Below the pieces are notes generated by a model, which worked only from the letters and a program-made list of their open reading frames with translations, was not told the origin of the DNA and did not search any database. Position numbers and translations under genes: made by a program. A stretch of DNA of 64,000 bases from CALGKJ01 sp049322695 (GTDB lineage: Bacteria; Bacillota; Clostridia; Lutisporales; Lutisporaceae), in contig JBMORW010000064.1 of NCBI GenBank assembly GCA_049322695.1, positions 62,001 through 126,000 of the forward strand, read 5' to 3'. This document shows positions 24,381-33,048 of the stretch, one piece after another. How positions within the stretch are numbered: the stretch's first letter is position 1; every line of letters begins with the position of its first letter.

Positions 24381-24662
24381 ATGAGTGGAGAAGCATTAGG
24401 TTTAATAGAAACTAAAGGTCTGGTAGGCGCTATAGAGGCTGCAGATGCAATGGTAAAGGCTGCAAATGTAACTATCGAGGGCTTTGAAAAGATAGGCTTC
24501 GGTTTGGTTACTGTAATGGTCAGAGGGGATGTAGGAGCTGTAAAGGCTGCTACCGAGGTTGGTGCAGAAGCTGCAAGAGCAGTAGGCGAATTGTTCTCAG
24601 TTCATGTAATTCCAAGACCACATGCAGAAGTTGAAAGAGTTATATTAAAGAGCCAGAAGTAA
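24381..24662 (+). CDS. Microcompartment shell protein, BMC-H hexamer (pore GFG)
   Basis: This 93-residue protein is a canonical BMC-H: EALGLIETKGLVGAIEAADAMVKAAN at the start and HVIPRPHAEVERV at the end. The pore loop KIGFGLV carries a Phe, a bulky residue found in several major shell proteins. The ribosome site AAGGAGG is the best of the three shell genes, and a long perfect hairpin follows the stop, both suggesting it is the most abundant tile. Confidence 0.97.
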   Translation: MSGEALGLIETKGLVGAIEAADAMVKAANVTIEGFEKIGFGLVTVMVRGDVGAVKAATEVGAEAARAVGELFSVHVIPRPHAEVERVILKSQK

Positions 24663-24674
24663 TAACTAAAACAT

Positions 24675-24708
24675 GATATAGAGTTCTTCTTATGAAGAAC
24701 TCTATATC
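24675..24708 (+). promoter_or_regulatory. Perfect 15-bp hairpin after the major shell gene
   Basis: GATATAGAGTTCTTC and GAAGAACTCTATATC flank a TTAT loop. No U tract follows, so it more likely stabilises the 3' end of shell mRNA or partly reduces read-through than ends transcription. Confidence 0.6.
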
Positions 24709-24738
24709 GACATTAATTATAGATATGGGGGTATTCCC

Positions 24739-25059
24739 ATGAAGGATAAAAAGCTATTTGCAAATGAAATACTGCTTGAGCTCTCAAGTAGAATGAGCGG
24801 TAGAAAAGCCATGATAAATATAAACAGGGATATGACGACCCTTGAAAATCTTCTTAAGAGGCAGACAAAGACGGATACTCAAAAAGCTGTCTTATGGGAA
24901 CGCAGCTCAAGTAATGATTCAAAGAAACAAGTTATAACAGTTAAGGATTTAGAGAAGCTGAAGGATATTGATGTATTAAAGATAAATCCCGGAGACATAA
25001 TAACACCTTCAGCCAAGGATTTTCTGAAAAAGAAAAGGATTAAGCTGGAATTAAGATAG
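24739..25059 (+). CDS. Small BMC operon protein with EutQ/EutT-like tail motif
   Basis: This 106-residue protein is not recognised as a whole. Its end, KINPGDIITPSAKDFLKKKR, matches the short motif (GxxITPxAxDxLxxxxI) that begins EutQ-like and related microcompartment proteins. The rest is charged and helical, with EILLELSSRMSGRKAMI near the start. It probably has a structural or adaptor role in the compartment; this is inferred from the motif and its place between a shell hexamer and the vertex gene. The start is ATG 24739 after a GGGGGTATT sequence. Confidence 0.7.
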   Translation: MKDKKLFANEILLELSSRMSGRKAMININRDMTTLENLLKRQTKTDTQKAVLWERSSSNDSKKQVITVKDLEKLKDIDVLKINPGDIITPSAKDFLKKKRIKLELR

Positions 25060-25129
25060 AATACAACTCACAGCCTGTTTGCGGCCAGTTTGAGCTGATA
25101 TAAATAATTTACAAAGGTGGTATGAGCAA

Positions 25130-25399
25130 ATGCTAATAGGAAAAGTAATCGGCACGGTTATAGCCACAAGAAAGGATGAGGCTCTGGTAGGAGCTAAGCT
25201 CCTTATAACACAACCCCTTGATATGCAGGGAAAAGAAAAGGACAGTCCTATCATTGCGGTAGATACTGTAGGGGCAGGCGTTGGTGAAGTAGTGATATAT
25301 GTAAGCGGCAGTGTGGCTCCCTTTGCAGTACGCAAGCACGAAGTACCCGTAGATGCAGCAATAGTAGGGATAGTCGATAAAATAGACTTGCAGCAGTAA
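25130..25399 (+). CDS. EutN/CcmL-type microcompartment vertex protein (BMC-P)
   Basis: This 89-residue protein starts MLIGKVIGTVIATRKDEALVG and contains GAGVGEVVIYVSGSVAP and VDAAIVGIVDKI, the standard EutN/CcmL order. Such proteins form pentamers that cap shell vertices. Its presence with three hexamer genes makes a closed compartment likely. An AAAGGTGG site precedes ATG 25130. Confidence 0.96.
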   Translation: MLIGKVIGTVIATRKDEALVGAKLLITQPLDMQGKEKDSPIIAVDTVGAGVGEVVIYVSGSVAPFAVRKHEVPVDAAIVGIVDKIDLQQ

Positions 25400-25400
25400 A

Positions 25401-25525
25401 AAGTTGCGAGACTCACTTTGAACAGCTATCGCAGTTCTAAGTGAGCGAGTTGCGAGCAGCAAAAGCGATGCTTCGAAGCTTTTTCTCAATCCCGTAACTC
25501 GAAACCCGTAACCCGAAACTGAAAA
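25401..25525. repeat. Intergenic palindromic repeat, family B
   Basis: The region has GTTGCGAGACTCACTTTGAA and its inverted partner AAGTGAGCGAGTTGCGAG, then ATGCTTCGAAGCTTT and CCCGTAACTCGAAACCCG. It is related to the copies at 9,168 and 18,952. Confidence 0.55.
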
Positions 25526-25541
25526 ACAAGGAGGTCTCAAC

Positions 25542-27353
25542 TTGAAGGCGGAAAGTATTAAAAAGGCTATTGTATATAGAAAGCTGATCGATCACCTTAT
25601 GAGTGATGACGGTTATGCGGATGTCGTACTGTACGGCGGAAACGTGATAAACGTCATAACCAGAGAAATATATACGGCTGATGTTGCGATAAAGGACAAG
25701 TATATAATGCTTGTAGGTGATTGCTCATCCTTGATTGGAGACAAGACACTTACTATTGATGTCAGAGGAAAATATATATCGCCTGGCTTTATAGATTCCC
25801 ATATGCACTTTGAAAGCAGTATGCTCACTATATCTGAGTTTTCAAGGCTGTCTATTCCGTCAGGAACTACCACTCTAGTGGCTGACCCTCACGAAATAGG
25901 AAATGCACTTGGTGTAACGGGCATGAAGGCAATGGCAGATGAGGCAGTGAAAATGCCCAACCATGTGTATCTGGTGGTACCGGCGCTTACCCCTGACTGT
26001 CCTGAGCTGGAAACAGCGGGCTACGATGTTAACTCAAAGCACATGGAGGAGCTTCTGAACTATAACGGCATAATAGGGATAGGTGAGCTTCAGGGCTTCA
26101 GCAATGCAAAGAACGTATACAAGCATACACCTGAAGTAATAGATGATCTGGTTGCATCCACTACCTATGCCGTAGAGAACAATAAGGTAGTGGACGGTAA
26201 TGCTCCGGAGCTTTTTGGTAAGGAGCTTGCTGCGCATATTATCTGCACGGGAGGTAAATGCTCCTGTCACGAAACCACCACAAAGGAAGAATGCATTGAA
26301 AAGCTAAGGCAGGGCATGTATGTGTTCATGAGAGAAGGTTCAACCCAGAAAAACATGGCTGAATGCATAAAGGCAGTGACAGAAGAAGGGCTAGACTCAA
26401 GGAGGCTTATACTGGCCACAGACGATATGCTATCTGAGGATCTTGTGAAGCTCGGGCATATGAATGAAATAGTTAGAAGGACCATTGCTCAGGGAGTTGA
26501 GCCTGTTCAGGCTATACAAATGGTTACTATCAATCCTGCTGAGTATTTCGGACTCAGGAATGTAGGTGCCCTGACTCCCGGAAGGCTGGCAGACATAGCA
26601 GTAATAGATGATTTGCATCAGATGTCAGTAATTGCCGTATTTATAGACGGCAGACTGGCTGCAAACGGCGGTGAGCTTTTGGTGGAAATACCTAAGTACA
26701 TATATCCGGAGGAAACCAAAAACTCAGTGAAGTGCGGCTTTGTAAGCCCGGAACAACTGGAAATACGCTCGGAAAAAAACTCAGTAACAGCAAGGTGCAT
26801 CGGGCTCATACCCGACCAGAATCTTTCCGATGCCATAGAGGAGCAGCTAAAGGTCGTCAAGGGCAAGGTGGAATGTGATATAACAAAGGATATAGCATAT
26901 ATTATATGTGTAGAGAGATATGGCAGAAGCGGAAACATAGGCAAAGCCTTTGTCAAGGGCTTTGGCTTCAGGGAGGGAGCCTTCGCTGAAAGTGTAGCCC
27001 ACGATACCCATAATATTGTAGCTGCAGGCACCAATGAAAAGGATATAGCTGCTGCCATAAACAGAGTAATAGAAATGAACGGCGGGCTCGCTGTTGCAAA
27101 AAACGGCAGAGTAATTAATGAGATGAGACTTCCTGTTGGTGGATTGATTACGGATGAGTTAGACGGAATAGGCTTAAACAATAAAATGGAAGAAATACAC
27201 AGAACGGTTAAGGAAGAGCTGGGAGTCAAGGTACATGCACCCTTCATGCATCTGTCCTTCCTGGCGCTGTCAACCAGCCCAAAGTGGAAAATTACCGACA
27301 AGGGACTTGTGGATGTTAATAACTACAAGGTTTTGAGCCCAATTGCGGATTGA
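25542..27353 (+). CDS. Adenine-deaminase paralogue with altered active site, candidate 4-aminoimidazole deaminase
   Basis: This 603-residue Ade-family amidohydrolase keeps HxH (His87, His89 in DSHMHFESS), ADPHEIG, Glu182 (GIGELQGFS), His243 (SCHETTT) and Asp294/295 (ATDDM). It departs from classical adenine deaminases at several pocket motifs: DGHxPG is DGNAPE (Asn220), the ELMDFP-type motif is ELQGFS, and CTDDR is ATDDM. A canonical Ade is encoded at 34,059. With the altered pocket and its place in the BMC operon, deamination of 4-aminoimidazole is a reasonable hypothesis. The start is TTG 25542 after AAGGAGG. The C-terminal Ade domain (SHDTHN-like AHDTHNIV) is present. Confidence 0.88.
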   Translation: MKAESIKKAIVYRKLIDHLMSDDGYADVVLYGGNVINVITREIYTADVAIKDKYIMLVGDCSSLIGDKTLTIDVRGKYISPGFIDSHMHFESSMLTISEFSRLSIPSGTTTLVADPHEIGNALGVTGMKAMADEAVKMPNHVYLVVPALTPDCPELETAGYDVNSKHMEELLNYNGIIGIGELQGFSNAKNVYKHTPEVIDDLVASTTYAVENNKVVDGNAPELFGKELAAHIICTGGKCSCHETTTKEECIEKLRQGMYVFMREGSTQKNMAECIKAVTEEGLDSRRLILATDDMLSEDLVKLGHMNEIVRRTIAQGVEPVQAIQMVTINPAEYFGLRNVGALTPGRLADIAVIDDLHQMSVIAVFIDGRLAANGGELLVEIPKYIYPEETKNSVKCGFVSPEQLEIRSEKNSVTARCIGLIPDQNLSDAIEEQLKVVKGKVECDITKDIAYIICVERYGRSGNIGKAFVKGFGFREGAFAESVAHDTHNIVAAGTNEKDIAAAINRVIEMNGGLAVAKNGRVINEMRLPVGGLITDELDGIGLNNKMEEIHRTVKEELGVKVHAPFMHLSFLALSTSPKWKITDKGLVDVNNYKVLSPIAD

Positions 27354-27533
27354 TTTTGTCACGGAAAATATTGTAATGCAAGTGTCAAAAAGTACCAAAG
27401 TGTCTTGCTTGCTGTAAATGAATTCTTTAACAAGACACTAGCAATACTATTATAATTAATCCATATCTTGTTAAGGAGGTGAAACCGGAAAACTAATCAA
27501 TCACAATACTAGATATTTAAGGGAGGTAATGGT
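27354..27533 (+). promoter_or_regulatory. Structured leader of the purine permease gene
   Basis: GTGTCTTG (27,400-27,407) pairs with CAAGACAC (27,431-27,438). An earlier AGTGTC (27,381-27,386) could pair with the same downstream bases, so two alternative folds exist. No purine-riboswitch consensus is visible. Confidence 0.4.
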
Positions 27534-28850
27534 GTGAATTCAAAGGCAAACACAGGAATGTTGGAAAAGTTGTTTAGAATCAGTGAAAACAAAAGCTCAG
27601 TAAGAACAGAGGTAATTGCTGGTATTACAACCTTTATGACTATGGCTTACATAATCATAGTAAACCCGCAAATACTCAGCACAACAGGAATGAATTTCGG
27701 CGCACTTATTACGGCTACATGCTTGGCAGCAGGTTTTACTACAATACTAATGGCATTTATGGCTAACTATCCTTTTGCTTTGGCTCCCGGTATGGGACTT
27801 AATGCTTTCTTCGCATTTACCGTTGCAGTTAAATATGGCTGGGAATTAGCTCTTACAGCTGTATTTGTAGAAGGTATAATATTTATAATAATGTCATTCC
27901 TCAAAGTCAGAGAAGCAATACTTGATGCTATACCGTTGAATCTGAAATATGCAGTTAGTGCAGGTATAGGTCTGTTCATAGCATTTATAGGCTTTGTAAA
28001 CGCAGGTATAGTAATACCTAATCAAGGAACACCTGTAACTCTTGGTAATATGACAAGTCCTGGCGTGGTACTCGCTCTTATCGGTCTTGCAATAACAGGT
28101 GCCTTGCTTCATTATAAGGTCAAGGGCTCATTATTTATTGGTATACTTGCCACTACAGTAATAGGCTTCTTCTTTGGAGTTACAAAGCTGCCTACAAGTA
28201 TAATCCAAACACCTCCGTCAATTGCTGAAATAGCTTTGGCACCATTTAATGTAGGCTGGTCTAATATTTTTACATTCGACTTCATAGTAGTAATATTCTC
28301 CTTCTTGTTTGTTGATGTATTTGATACAGTTGGTACGGTTATAGGTGTTTCCTCAAAGGCAAACATGCTTGACAAGGACGGAAAGCTTCCAAGAGCAAGC
28401 CAGGTGCTTTTAGTAGACGCTATTGGTACTACAGGCGGAGCTTTACTGGGAACAAGTACAGTAACTACATATGTTGAAAGTGCTTCAGGTGTTGCAGAAG
28501 GCGGAAGAACAGGTCTTACTTCACTGGTAACAGGTGTATTATTCCTGGTTGCTCTTCTGTTCTCACCTATATTCCTAGTAATTCCTGCAGCGGCTACAGC
28601 TCCTGCGCTTATACTTGTTGGCCTTTTCATGATGGAGCCAATCCTAAAAATTAACCTCAAGGATTACACAGAAGCAATACCTGCTTTCCTAGCAATAGTT
28701 ATGATGCCTTTCACATACAGCATATCTGAAGGTATAGTATTCGGTGTACTTTCATATACAGTATTGAAGGTTTTTGCCGGAAAGTTCAAGGATGTTTCTA
28801 TAATAATGTACATACTATCAGTAATATTCATACTGAAGTTCATACTGTAA
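27534..28850 (+). CDS. NCS2-family purine permease (AzgA/PbuG-like)
   Basis: This 438-residue membrane protein imports purine bases with cations. It begins with the AzgA-type segment VRTEVIAGITTFMTMAYIIIVNPQIL and has LAPGMGLNAFF (residues 83-93), DVFDTVGTVIGVSSKANM and GTSTVTTYVESASGVAEGGRTGL, the substrate-site signatures. About twelve to fourteen membrane segments are expected. Length matches AzgA/PbuG/PbuO. GTG 27534 follows GGGAGG. A perfect 15-bp hairpin follows the gene. It would feed hypoxanthine, guanine, adenine or xanthine to the neighbouring catabolic enzymes. Confidence 0.93.
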   Translation: MNSKANTGMLEKLFRISENKSSVRTEVIAGITTFMTMAYIIIVNPQILSTTGMNFGALITATCLAAGFTTILMAFMANYPFALAPGMGLNAFFAFTVAVKYGWELALTAVFVEGIIFIIMSFLKVREAILDAIPLNLKYAVSAGIGLFIAFIGFVNAGIVIPNQGTPVTLGNMTSPGVVLALIGLAITGALLHYKVKGSLFIGILATTVIGFFFGVTKLPTSIIQTPPSIAEIALAPFNVGWSNIFTFDFIVVIFSFLFVDVFDTVGTVIGVSSKANMLDKDGKLPRASQVLLVDAIGTTGGALLGTSTVTTYVESASGVAEGGRTGLTSLVTGVLFLVALLFSPIFLVIPAAATAPALILVGLFMMEPILKINLKDYTEAIPAFLAIVMMPFTYSISEGIVFGVLSYTVLKVFAGKFKDVSIIMYILSVIFILKFIL

Positions 28851-28863
28851 AAGTCAGGCTTAC

Positions 28864-28897
28864 ACGTCGCTTAGCCGGTATTCCGGCTAAGCGACGT
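28864..28897. terminator. Perfect 15-bp inverted repeat after the permease gene
   Basis: ACGTCGCTTAGCCGG and its exact inverse flank TATT. The U tract is weak, so termination is probable but not certain. Confidence 0.6.
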
Positions 28898-29030
28898 ATT
28901 ATGCTTATTACAAAATATCCTTTTTTAGGATGCTTTTTAATGAGTATCATTAATAAACACAATAGGGTAGAACTATACAACAAATGAGCTTGCTCATTTA
29001 TAGAATAAAAACTGAAAAGGGGGGAGGCTC

Positions 29031-30371
29031 ATGGCGACTATTCTCATTGAGAATGGAACAGTAGTTACCATGAATCCTAAAAGAGAAATCCTTAAAGGCA
29101 GCGTCCTTATAAAGGATGACCGCATCGAGGAAATATCGCCTGACATGGGGGACGTCAAGGCAGATAAGATAATAGATGCGGCGGGTATGGCAGTTATACC
29201 GGGACTGATCCAAACCCATATACATCTGACACAATCACTATTAAGGGGTCAGGCAGATGATCTGGAGCTTCTCGACTGGCTGAAAAAGAGAGTATGGCCG
29301 CTGGAGGGCTCGCATACGGCAGAATCCAACTATTATTCTGCAAAGCTTGGTATAGCTGAGCTTTTAAAGGGCGGGACAACAGCGCTGGTAGATATGGAGA
29401 CTGTACATCACACAGACGAAGCAATAAACGCAATATACGAGTCAGGTATTAGGGCAGTTACAGGCAAATGTATGATGGACTACAGCAGTGATGTTCCCAA
29501 GGGTCTTTTGGAAAACAAAGAAGACTCTGTAAGAGAAAGTGTGGAGCTTCTTAAGAAATGGCACATGAAGGACGGTGGAAGGATAAAGTATGCTTTTACA
29601 CCGCGCTTTGTAGTGTCCTGTACTGAAGAACTGCTGATAGAAGTAGCAAAGCTTGCTAAAGAATACGACGTAATGGTGCATACACATGCATCAGAAAACC
29701 GTGGAGAAATAGAGTTTGTAGAAAAAGACAGAGGTATGAGAAATGTTAAGTATCTGCAAAGAATCGGCCTTACAGGACCCAACCTGATACTTGCACACTG
29801 CATTTGGCTTGATGATGAGGAAATGAAGATACTTGCCGATACAGGAACAAAGATATCCCACTGTCCAAGCTCAAATATGAAACTTGCATCAGGCATAGCA
29901 AAAATACCTGAACTCCTGGAAATGGGAGCCTTTGTATCAATAGGAGCAGACGGTGCACCCTGCAACAACAATCTGGACATGTTCAGAGAGATGCGCAATG
30001 CAGCCATGATACAGAAGGTACGTCTGCTTAGCCCGACTGCAATGCCTGCTGAAAGGGTGTTTGAGCTGGCAACCCTTGGCGGAGCTAAAGCTATGGGATT
30101 GGAGAATGAGACAGGCAGTCTGGAAAGGGGCAAGAAGGCGGATATAGCGATAGTTAATTTGGATAACCTGTATTCCACACCAACTGCAGAGGTGGATATA
30201 ATGTCACAGCTGGTGTATGCAGTAGGAGCACAGGATGTAGTAACCACCATTGTAAACGGAAAGGTGCTTATGGAAAACAGAAAGCTTACAACGCTGGATG
30301 AGAGAGAAATAAAGGATAACTGCAACAGACTTATAAAAAATCAAATACAAAGAAGCGGAATTTCTCGATAA
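29031..30371 (+). CDS. Amidohydrolase of the TRZ/ATZ (guanine / SAH-type) deaminase family
   Basis: This 446-residue metal-dependent deaminase shows QTHIHLTQSLLRGQADD (the HxH motif near residue 64), VMVHTHASENRGEIEF, ILAHCIWLDDEEM and ISIGADGAPCNNNLDMF with the metal-binding Asp. The family contains guanine deaminases, SsnA and S-adenosylhomocysteine/5'-deoxyadenosine deaminases. In this purine island guanine to xanthine is the most economical assignment, but adenosine-type substrates cannot be excluded. GGGGGGAGG precedes ATG 29031. The molybdenum hydroxylase genes follow at once. Confidence 0.88.
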   Translation: MATILIENGTVVTMNPKREILKGSVLIKDDRIEEISPDMGDVKADKIIDAAGMAVIPGLIQTHIHLTQSLLRGQADDLELLDWLKKRVWPLEGSHTAESNYYSAKLGIAELLKGGTTALVDMETVHHTDEAINAIYESGIRAVTGKCMMDYSSDVPKGLLENKEDSVRESVELLKKWHMKDGGRIKYAFTPRFVVSCTEELLIEVAKLAKEYDVMVHTHASENRGEIEFVEKDRGMRNVKYLQRIGLTGPNLILAHCIWLDDEEMKILADTGTKISHCPSSNMKLASGIAKIPELLEMGAFVSIGADGAPCNNNLDMFREMRNAAMIQKVRLLSPTAMPAERVFELATLGGAKAMGLENETGSLERGKKADIAIVNLDNLYSTPTAEVDIMSQLVYAVGAQDVVTTIVNGKVLMENRKLTTLDEREIKDNCNRLIKNQIQRSGISR

Positions 30372-30392
30372 ACCAGCCTTATGGCTGGTTTT
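30371..30392 (+). promoter_or_regulatory. Short hairpin between deaminase and hydroxylase genes
   Basis: AACCAGCC and GGCTGGTT flank TTAT and are followed by TTGT. It overlaps the upstream stop codon and may attenuate read-through or mark an mRNA end. Confidence 0.5.
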
Positions 30393-30410
30393 GTAAAAAG
30401 GGGGATAAAA

Positions 30411-31274
30411 ATGAATATCAAGGTATATGCACCTGTTTCCCTGCAGGAGGCTGTTGAGCTTTTTCGGCAGGAGGGGGGAAAGGTACTAGCAGGTGGAACC
30501 GACCTAATAATAGAGCTTCGGAAGGAAAAGCTTATGCTCCAATATCTCCTGGATCTGAGCTATATTGCTGAGCTGAAGGGCATAACAATAACAGATACAG
30601 AGGTAGTGCTTGGTGCTATGACAACCTTTTCCGATATAGTCAGCAATGAATATATAAAGCAGAATATACCTGCGTTATGGGAATGCGCATCCAAGGTAGG
30701 TGCCTGTCAGATACAGAACAGAGCTACAATAGGAGGCAATATCTGCAATGCTGCAGCTGCGGCAGACAGCATACCTGTACTTCTGTCTTTGGGTGCAGTA
30801 TGCGTGATAATCGGTTGCAGTGGTGAAAGAGTTCTGCCTATTGACGAATTTGTATTGGGCAGCAGCAAAAACGGCCTTATAAAAGGAGAGCTGTTGAAGT
30901 CGATAGTGTTCCCTAAACCAGCAGAGTATGAGTATAACAGCTTTTCTAAGCTTGGAAAGAGAAATGCTTTGGCCATATCCACAATAGTATGTGCCATAAG
31001 ATTTAAGGCAGAAGAAGGCAGGATATCAGACATCGCAGTATGCACCGGAAGTCTGGGCTCAAAGGCTGCCAGAGAGCGGGGAGTGGAAATGTACCTGACA
31101 GGCAAAATACTTCCGGACATAGATATACAGAAAGCTGCTGATATACTTTCAACTGAGGTAGAGGAACGATTAAAGACCAGAGCTTCCATAGTATACAAGA
31201 AGCATGCAGTAAAGGGAGTATTCAAGGAAGCTTTAGAAAAGTGCATAGAGAGCTATGGCTCTTCCATGCGGTAA
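30411..31274 (+). CDS. xdhB: Xanthine-dehydrogenase-type hydroxylase, FAD subunit
   Basis: This protein of about 287 residues is the FAD-binding subunit of a molybdenum hydroxylase. The FAD pyrophosphate loop KVLAGGTDLIIELR lies near residues 25-38 and a second flavin motif ATIGGNICNAAAAADSIP near residues 104-121. Length fits stand-alone CoxM/XdhB subunits. ATG 30411 after GGGGG is preferred to the earlier in-frame start because MNIKVYAPVSL is the usual opening. It would pass electrons from the Fe-S subunit to NAD or another carrier. Confidence 0.93.
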   Translation: MNIKVYAPVSLQEAVELFRQEGGKVLAGGTDLIIELRKEKLMLQYLLDLSYIAELKGITITDTEVVLGAMTTFSDIVSNEYIKQNIPALWECASKVGACQIQNRATIGGNICNAAAAADSIPVLLSLGAVCVIIGCSGERVLPIDEFVLGSSKNGLIKGELLKSIVFPKPAEYEYNSFSKLGKRNALAISTIVCAIRFKAEEGRISDIAVCTGSLGSKAARERGVEMYLTGKILPDIDIQKAADILSTEVEERLKTRASIVYKKHAVKGVFKEALEKCIESYGSSMR

Positions 31275-31288
31275 AGGAAGTGATGCAT

Positions 31289-31780
31289 ATGGAAAATATA
31301 AAAGAAAAGATATGCTTTAGCTTGAATAATAAAGATATAGAGGTAATGGCAGACCCAAGCATGAGACTTATAGACCTTCTGAGGGATGTAATAGGACTGA
31401 CAGGCACCAAGGAAGGCTGTGGTGAGGGTGAATGCGGTGCATGTACTGTCATAATTGACGGTATGACAGCAAACTCCTGTCTGGTGCTCGCTTCACAGAT
31501 AAGGGGCAGGAAGGTGCTGACTATAGAAGGGTTGGAGAATGGAGATAAGCTGCACCCCATACAGCAGGCATTTATAGATGTGGGAGCTGTGCAATGCGGC
31601 TTCTGCACACCGGGTATGGTACTGTCAGCGAAGGCCCTGTTGGATAAAAAGCCTGAGCCTGATACACAGGCTATAAAAACGGCAATATCAGGCAATCTTT
31701 GCAGATGTACTGGCTACAAAAAGATAGAAAAGGCCATAGAGCTCGCAGCAGACTACCTGAAGAAGGATGGTGAAGAATGA
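31289..31780 (+). CDS. xdhC: Xanthine-dehydrogenase-type hydroxylase, 2Fe-2S subunit
   Basis: This protein of about 163 residues binds two [2Fe-2S] clusters. The plant-ferredoxin-type cluster is in GCGEGECGACTV plus the later Cys of NSCLVLA. The second cluster uses VQCGFCTPGMV and GNLCRCTGYKK. ATG 31289, 8 bases after GGAAG, is chosen over ATG 31283. Its stop overlaps the next gene by 4 bp. It transfers electrons between the molybdenum site and FAD. Confidence 0.95.
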   Translation: MENIKEKICFSLNNKDIEVMADPSMRLIDLLRDVIGLTGTKEGCGEGECGACTVIIDGMTANSCLVLASQIRGRKVLTIEGLENGDKLHPIQQAFIDVGAVQCGFCTPGMVLSAKALLDKKPEPDTQAIKTAISGNLCRCTGYKKIEKAIELAADYLKKDGEE

Positions 31781-33048
31781 TGGAAAAGTTCCGAACCATT
31801 GGCAAAAACGAGCTAAGAGTAGATGCCAGAGACAAAGTCTCAGGAAAAGCATTGTATCCAGCTGACATATATATGGAAAATATGGCTTACGGATATACCA
31901 TAAGATCGGTTAAACCTCATGCAGAGCTTAAGGTTGACAAGAGCAGGGCGCTATCATTTCCGGGCGTACTCCATGTATTTACTGCAGAGGATGTACCCGG
32001 CAAAAACCATCATGGTGTGCTCTTTAAGGACCATGAGGTGTTCTGCAGCCACAAGACCATACGTATAGGTGAGCCCATAGCCTTTGTAGTGGCGGAGTCT
32101 ATGGAAGCAGCCAGAGAAGCGGCAAAGCTGGTAGAAATAGAGTACAAGGAGCTGCCTGCTGTGTTTGACCCTGTGGAGGCTATGAAGGAAGATGCTCCCA
32201 AAATACATGGCGACAGCAATATAATATATCATTATAAGCTACGCAAGGGAGATATAGACAAAGCCTTTGCTGAATGTGAAGTGATAGTGGAGAATACCTA
32301 TGAAACCTCCATGGTGGATCACGTGTTTTTGCAGCCGGAAGCGGGAGTTTCATATATTGAAGAGGACGGTACCATAACTATTATAGTTGCAACTCAGTAC
32401 CCTCACTATGACAGGGAGGAAGTAGCTGAGGCACTTGGGCTTCCTCATGAAAAGATAAGAATATTGACGGCAGCTGTAGGCGGAGCCTTTGGCGGTAGAG
32501 AGGACATAACCGTACAGATACATCTGGCTCTGGCAGCCATAAAGCTTAACAGACCCATAAAAACCATCTATACAAGAGAAGAGTCATTTCAGGCACATTC
32601 CAAAAGACATCCAATGCTTATGAAATTCAGGACAGGAGCATTGAAGGACGGAACTCTGCATGCTATGGAGGCAGAGATCATAGGGGATTCCGGTGCACAT
32701 GCCTCCTGGGCCATAAATGTTTTAAGAAAAGCGGGAGTACATGCCACAGGTCCTTACTGCATACCTAATGTCAAGGTGGACAGCTATGCAGTATATACCA
32801 ACAATCCCTTTACAGGAGCCATGAGAGGCTTCGGAGCGGCACAGGTGCCTATGGCATATGAGCAGCAGGTAGACGAAATAGCCAGACGTTTAAATATCAA
32901 CCCGGTTGAAATACGATTGAAGAACTGCTTCAGGCCGGGAAGCGAGACTGCCACAGGGCAGGTATTGGAAGAATCAGTTCCTCTGGCAGAAACCATAATC
33001 AAAGCTGCAAAAGAAGCAGGCTTCGAGTTCCATGAGGGGGTGCGGTAA
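31777..33048 (+). CDS. Molybdenum hydroxylase, N-terminal half of the split catalytic subunit
   Basis: This 423-residue protein is the first half of a XdhA/CoxL-type molybdopterin subunit. It has the aldehyde-oxidase a/b hammerhead domain and the Mo-site segments FLQPEAGVSYIEE, TAAVGGAFGGREDITVQ and GAMRGFGAAQVP. It stops after the region equal to about residue 420 of a 760-residue XdhA; the remainder is the next gene, overlapping by one base (TAATG). The same split into about 50- and 37-kDa polypeptides is known for nicotinate dehydrogenase (NdhL/NdhM), so a natural two-gene form is likely rather than a frameshift. Confidence 0.93.
   Translation: MMEKFRTIGKNELRVDARDKVSGKALYPADIYMENMAYGYTIRSVKPHAELKVDKSRALSFPGVLHVFTAEDVPGKNHHGVLFKDHEVFCSHKTIRIGEPIAFVVAESMEAAREAAKLVEIEYKELPAVFDPVEAMKEDAPKIHGDSNIIYHYKLRKGDIDKAFAECEVIVENTYETSMVDHVFLQPEAGVSYIEEDGTITIIVATQYPHYDREEVAEALGLPHEKIRILTAAVGGAFGGREDITVQIHLALAAIKLNRPIKTIYTREESFQAHSKRHPMLMKFRTGALKDGTLHAMEAEIIGDSGAHASWAINVLRKAGVHATGPYCIPNVKVDSYAVYTNNPFTGAMRGFGAAQVPMAYEQQVDEIARRLNINPVEIRLKNCFRPGSETATGQVLEESVPLAETIIKAAKEAGFEFHEGVR

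Noticed and set aside
27354..27533. Possible purine riboswitch before the NCS2 permease
   Set aside because: The conserved loop sequences of the purine aptamer are not present; only alternative hairpins are seen.
29480..30325. 281-codon open frame on the minus strand under the deaminase gene
   Set aside because: It lies wholly antisense to a clear amidohydrolase with intact motifs and has no recognisable domain.
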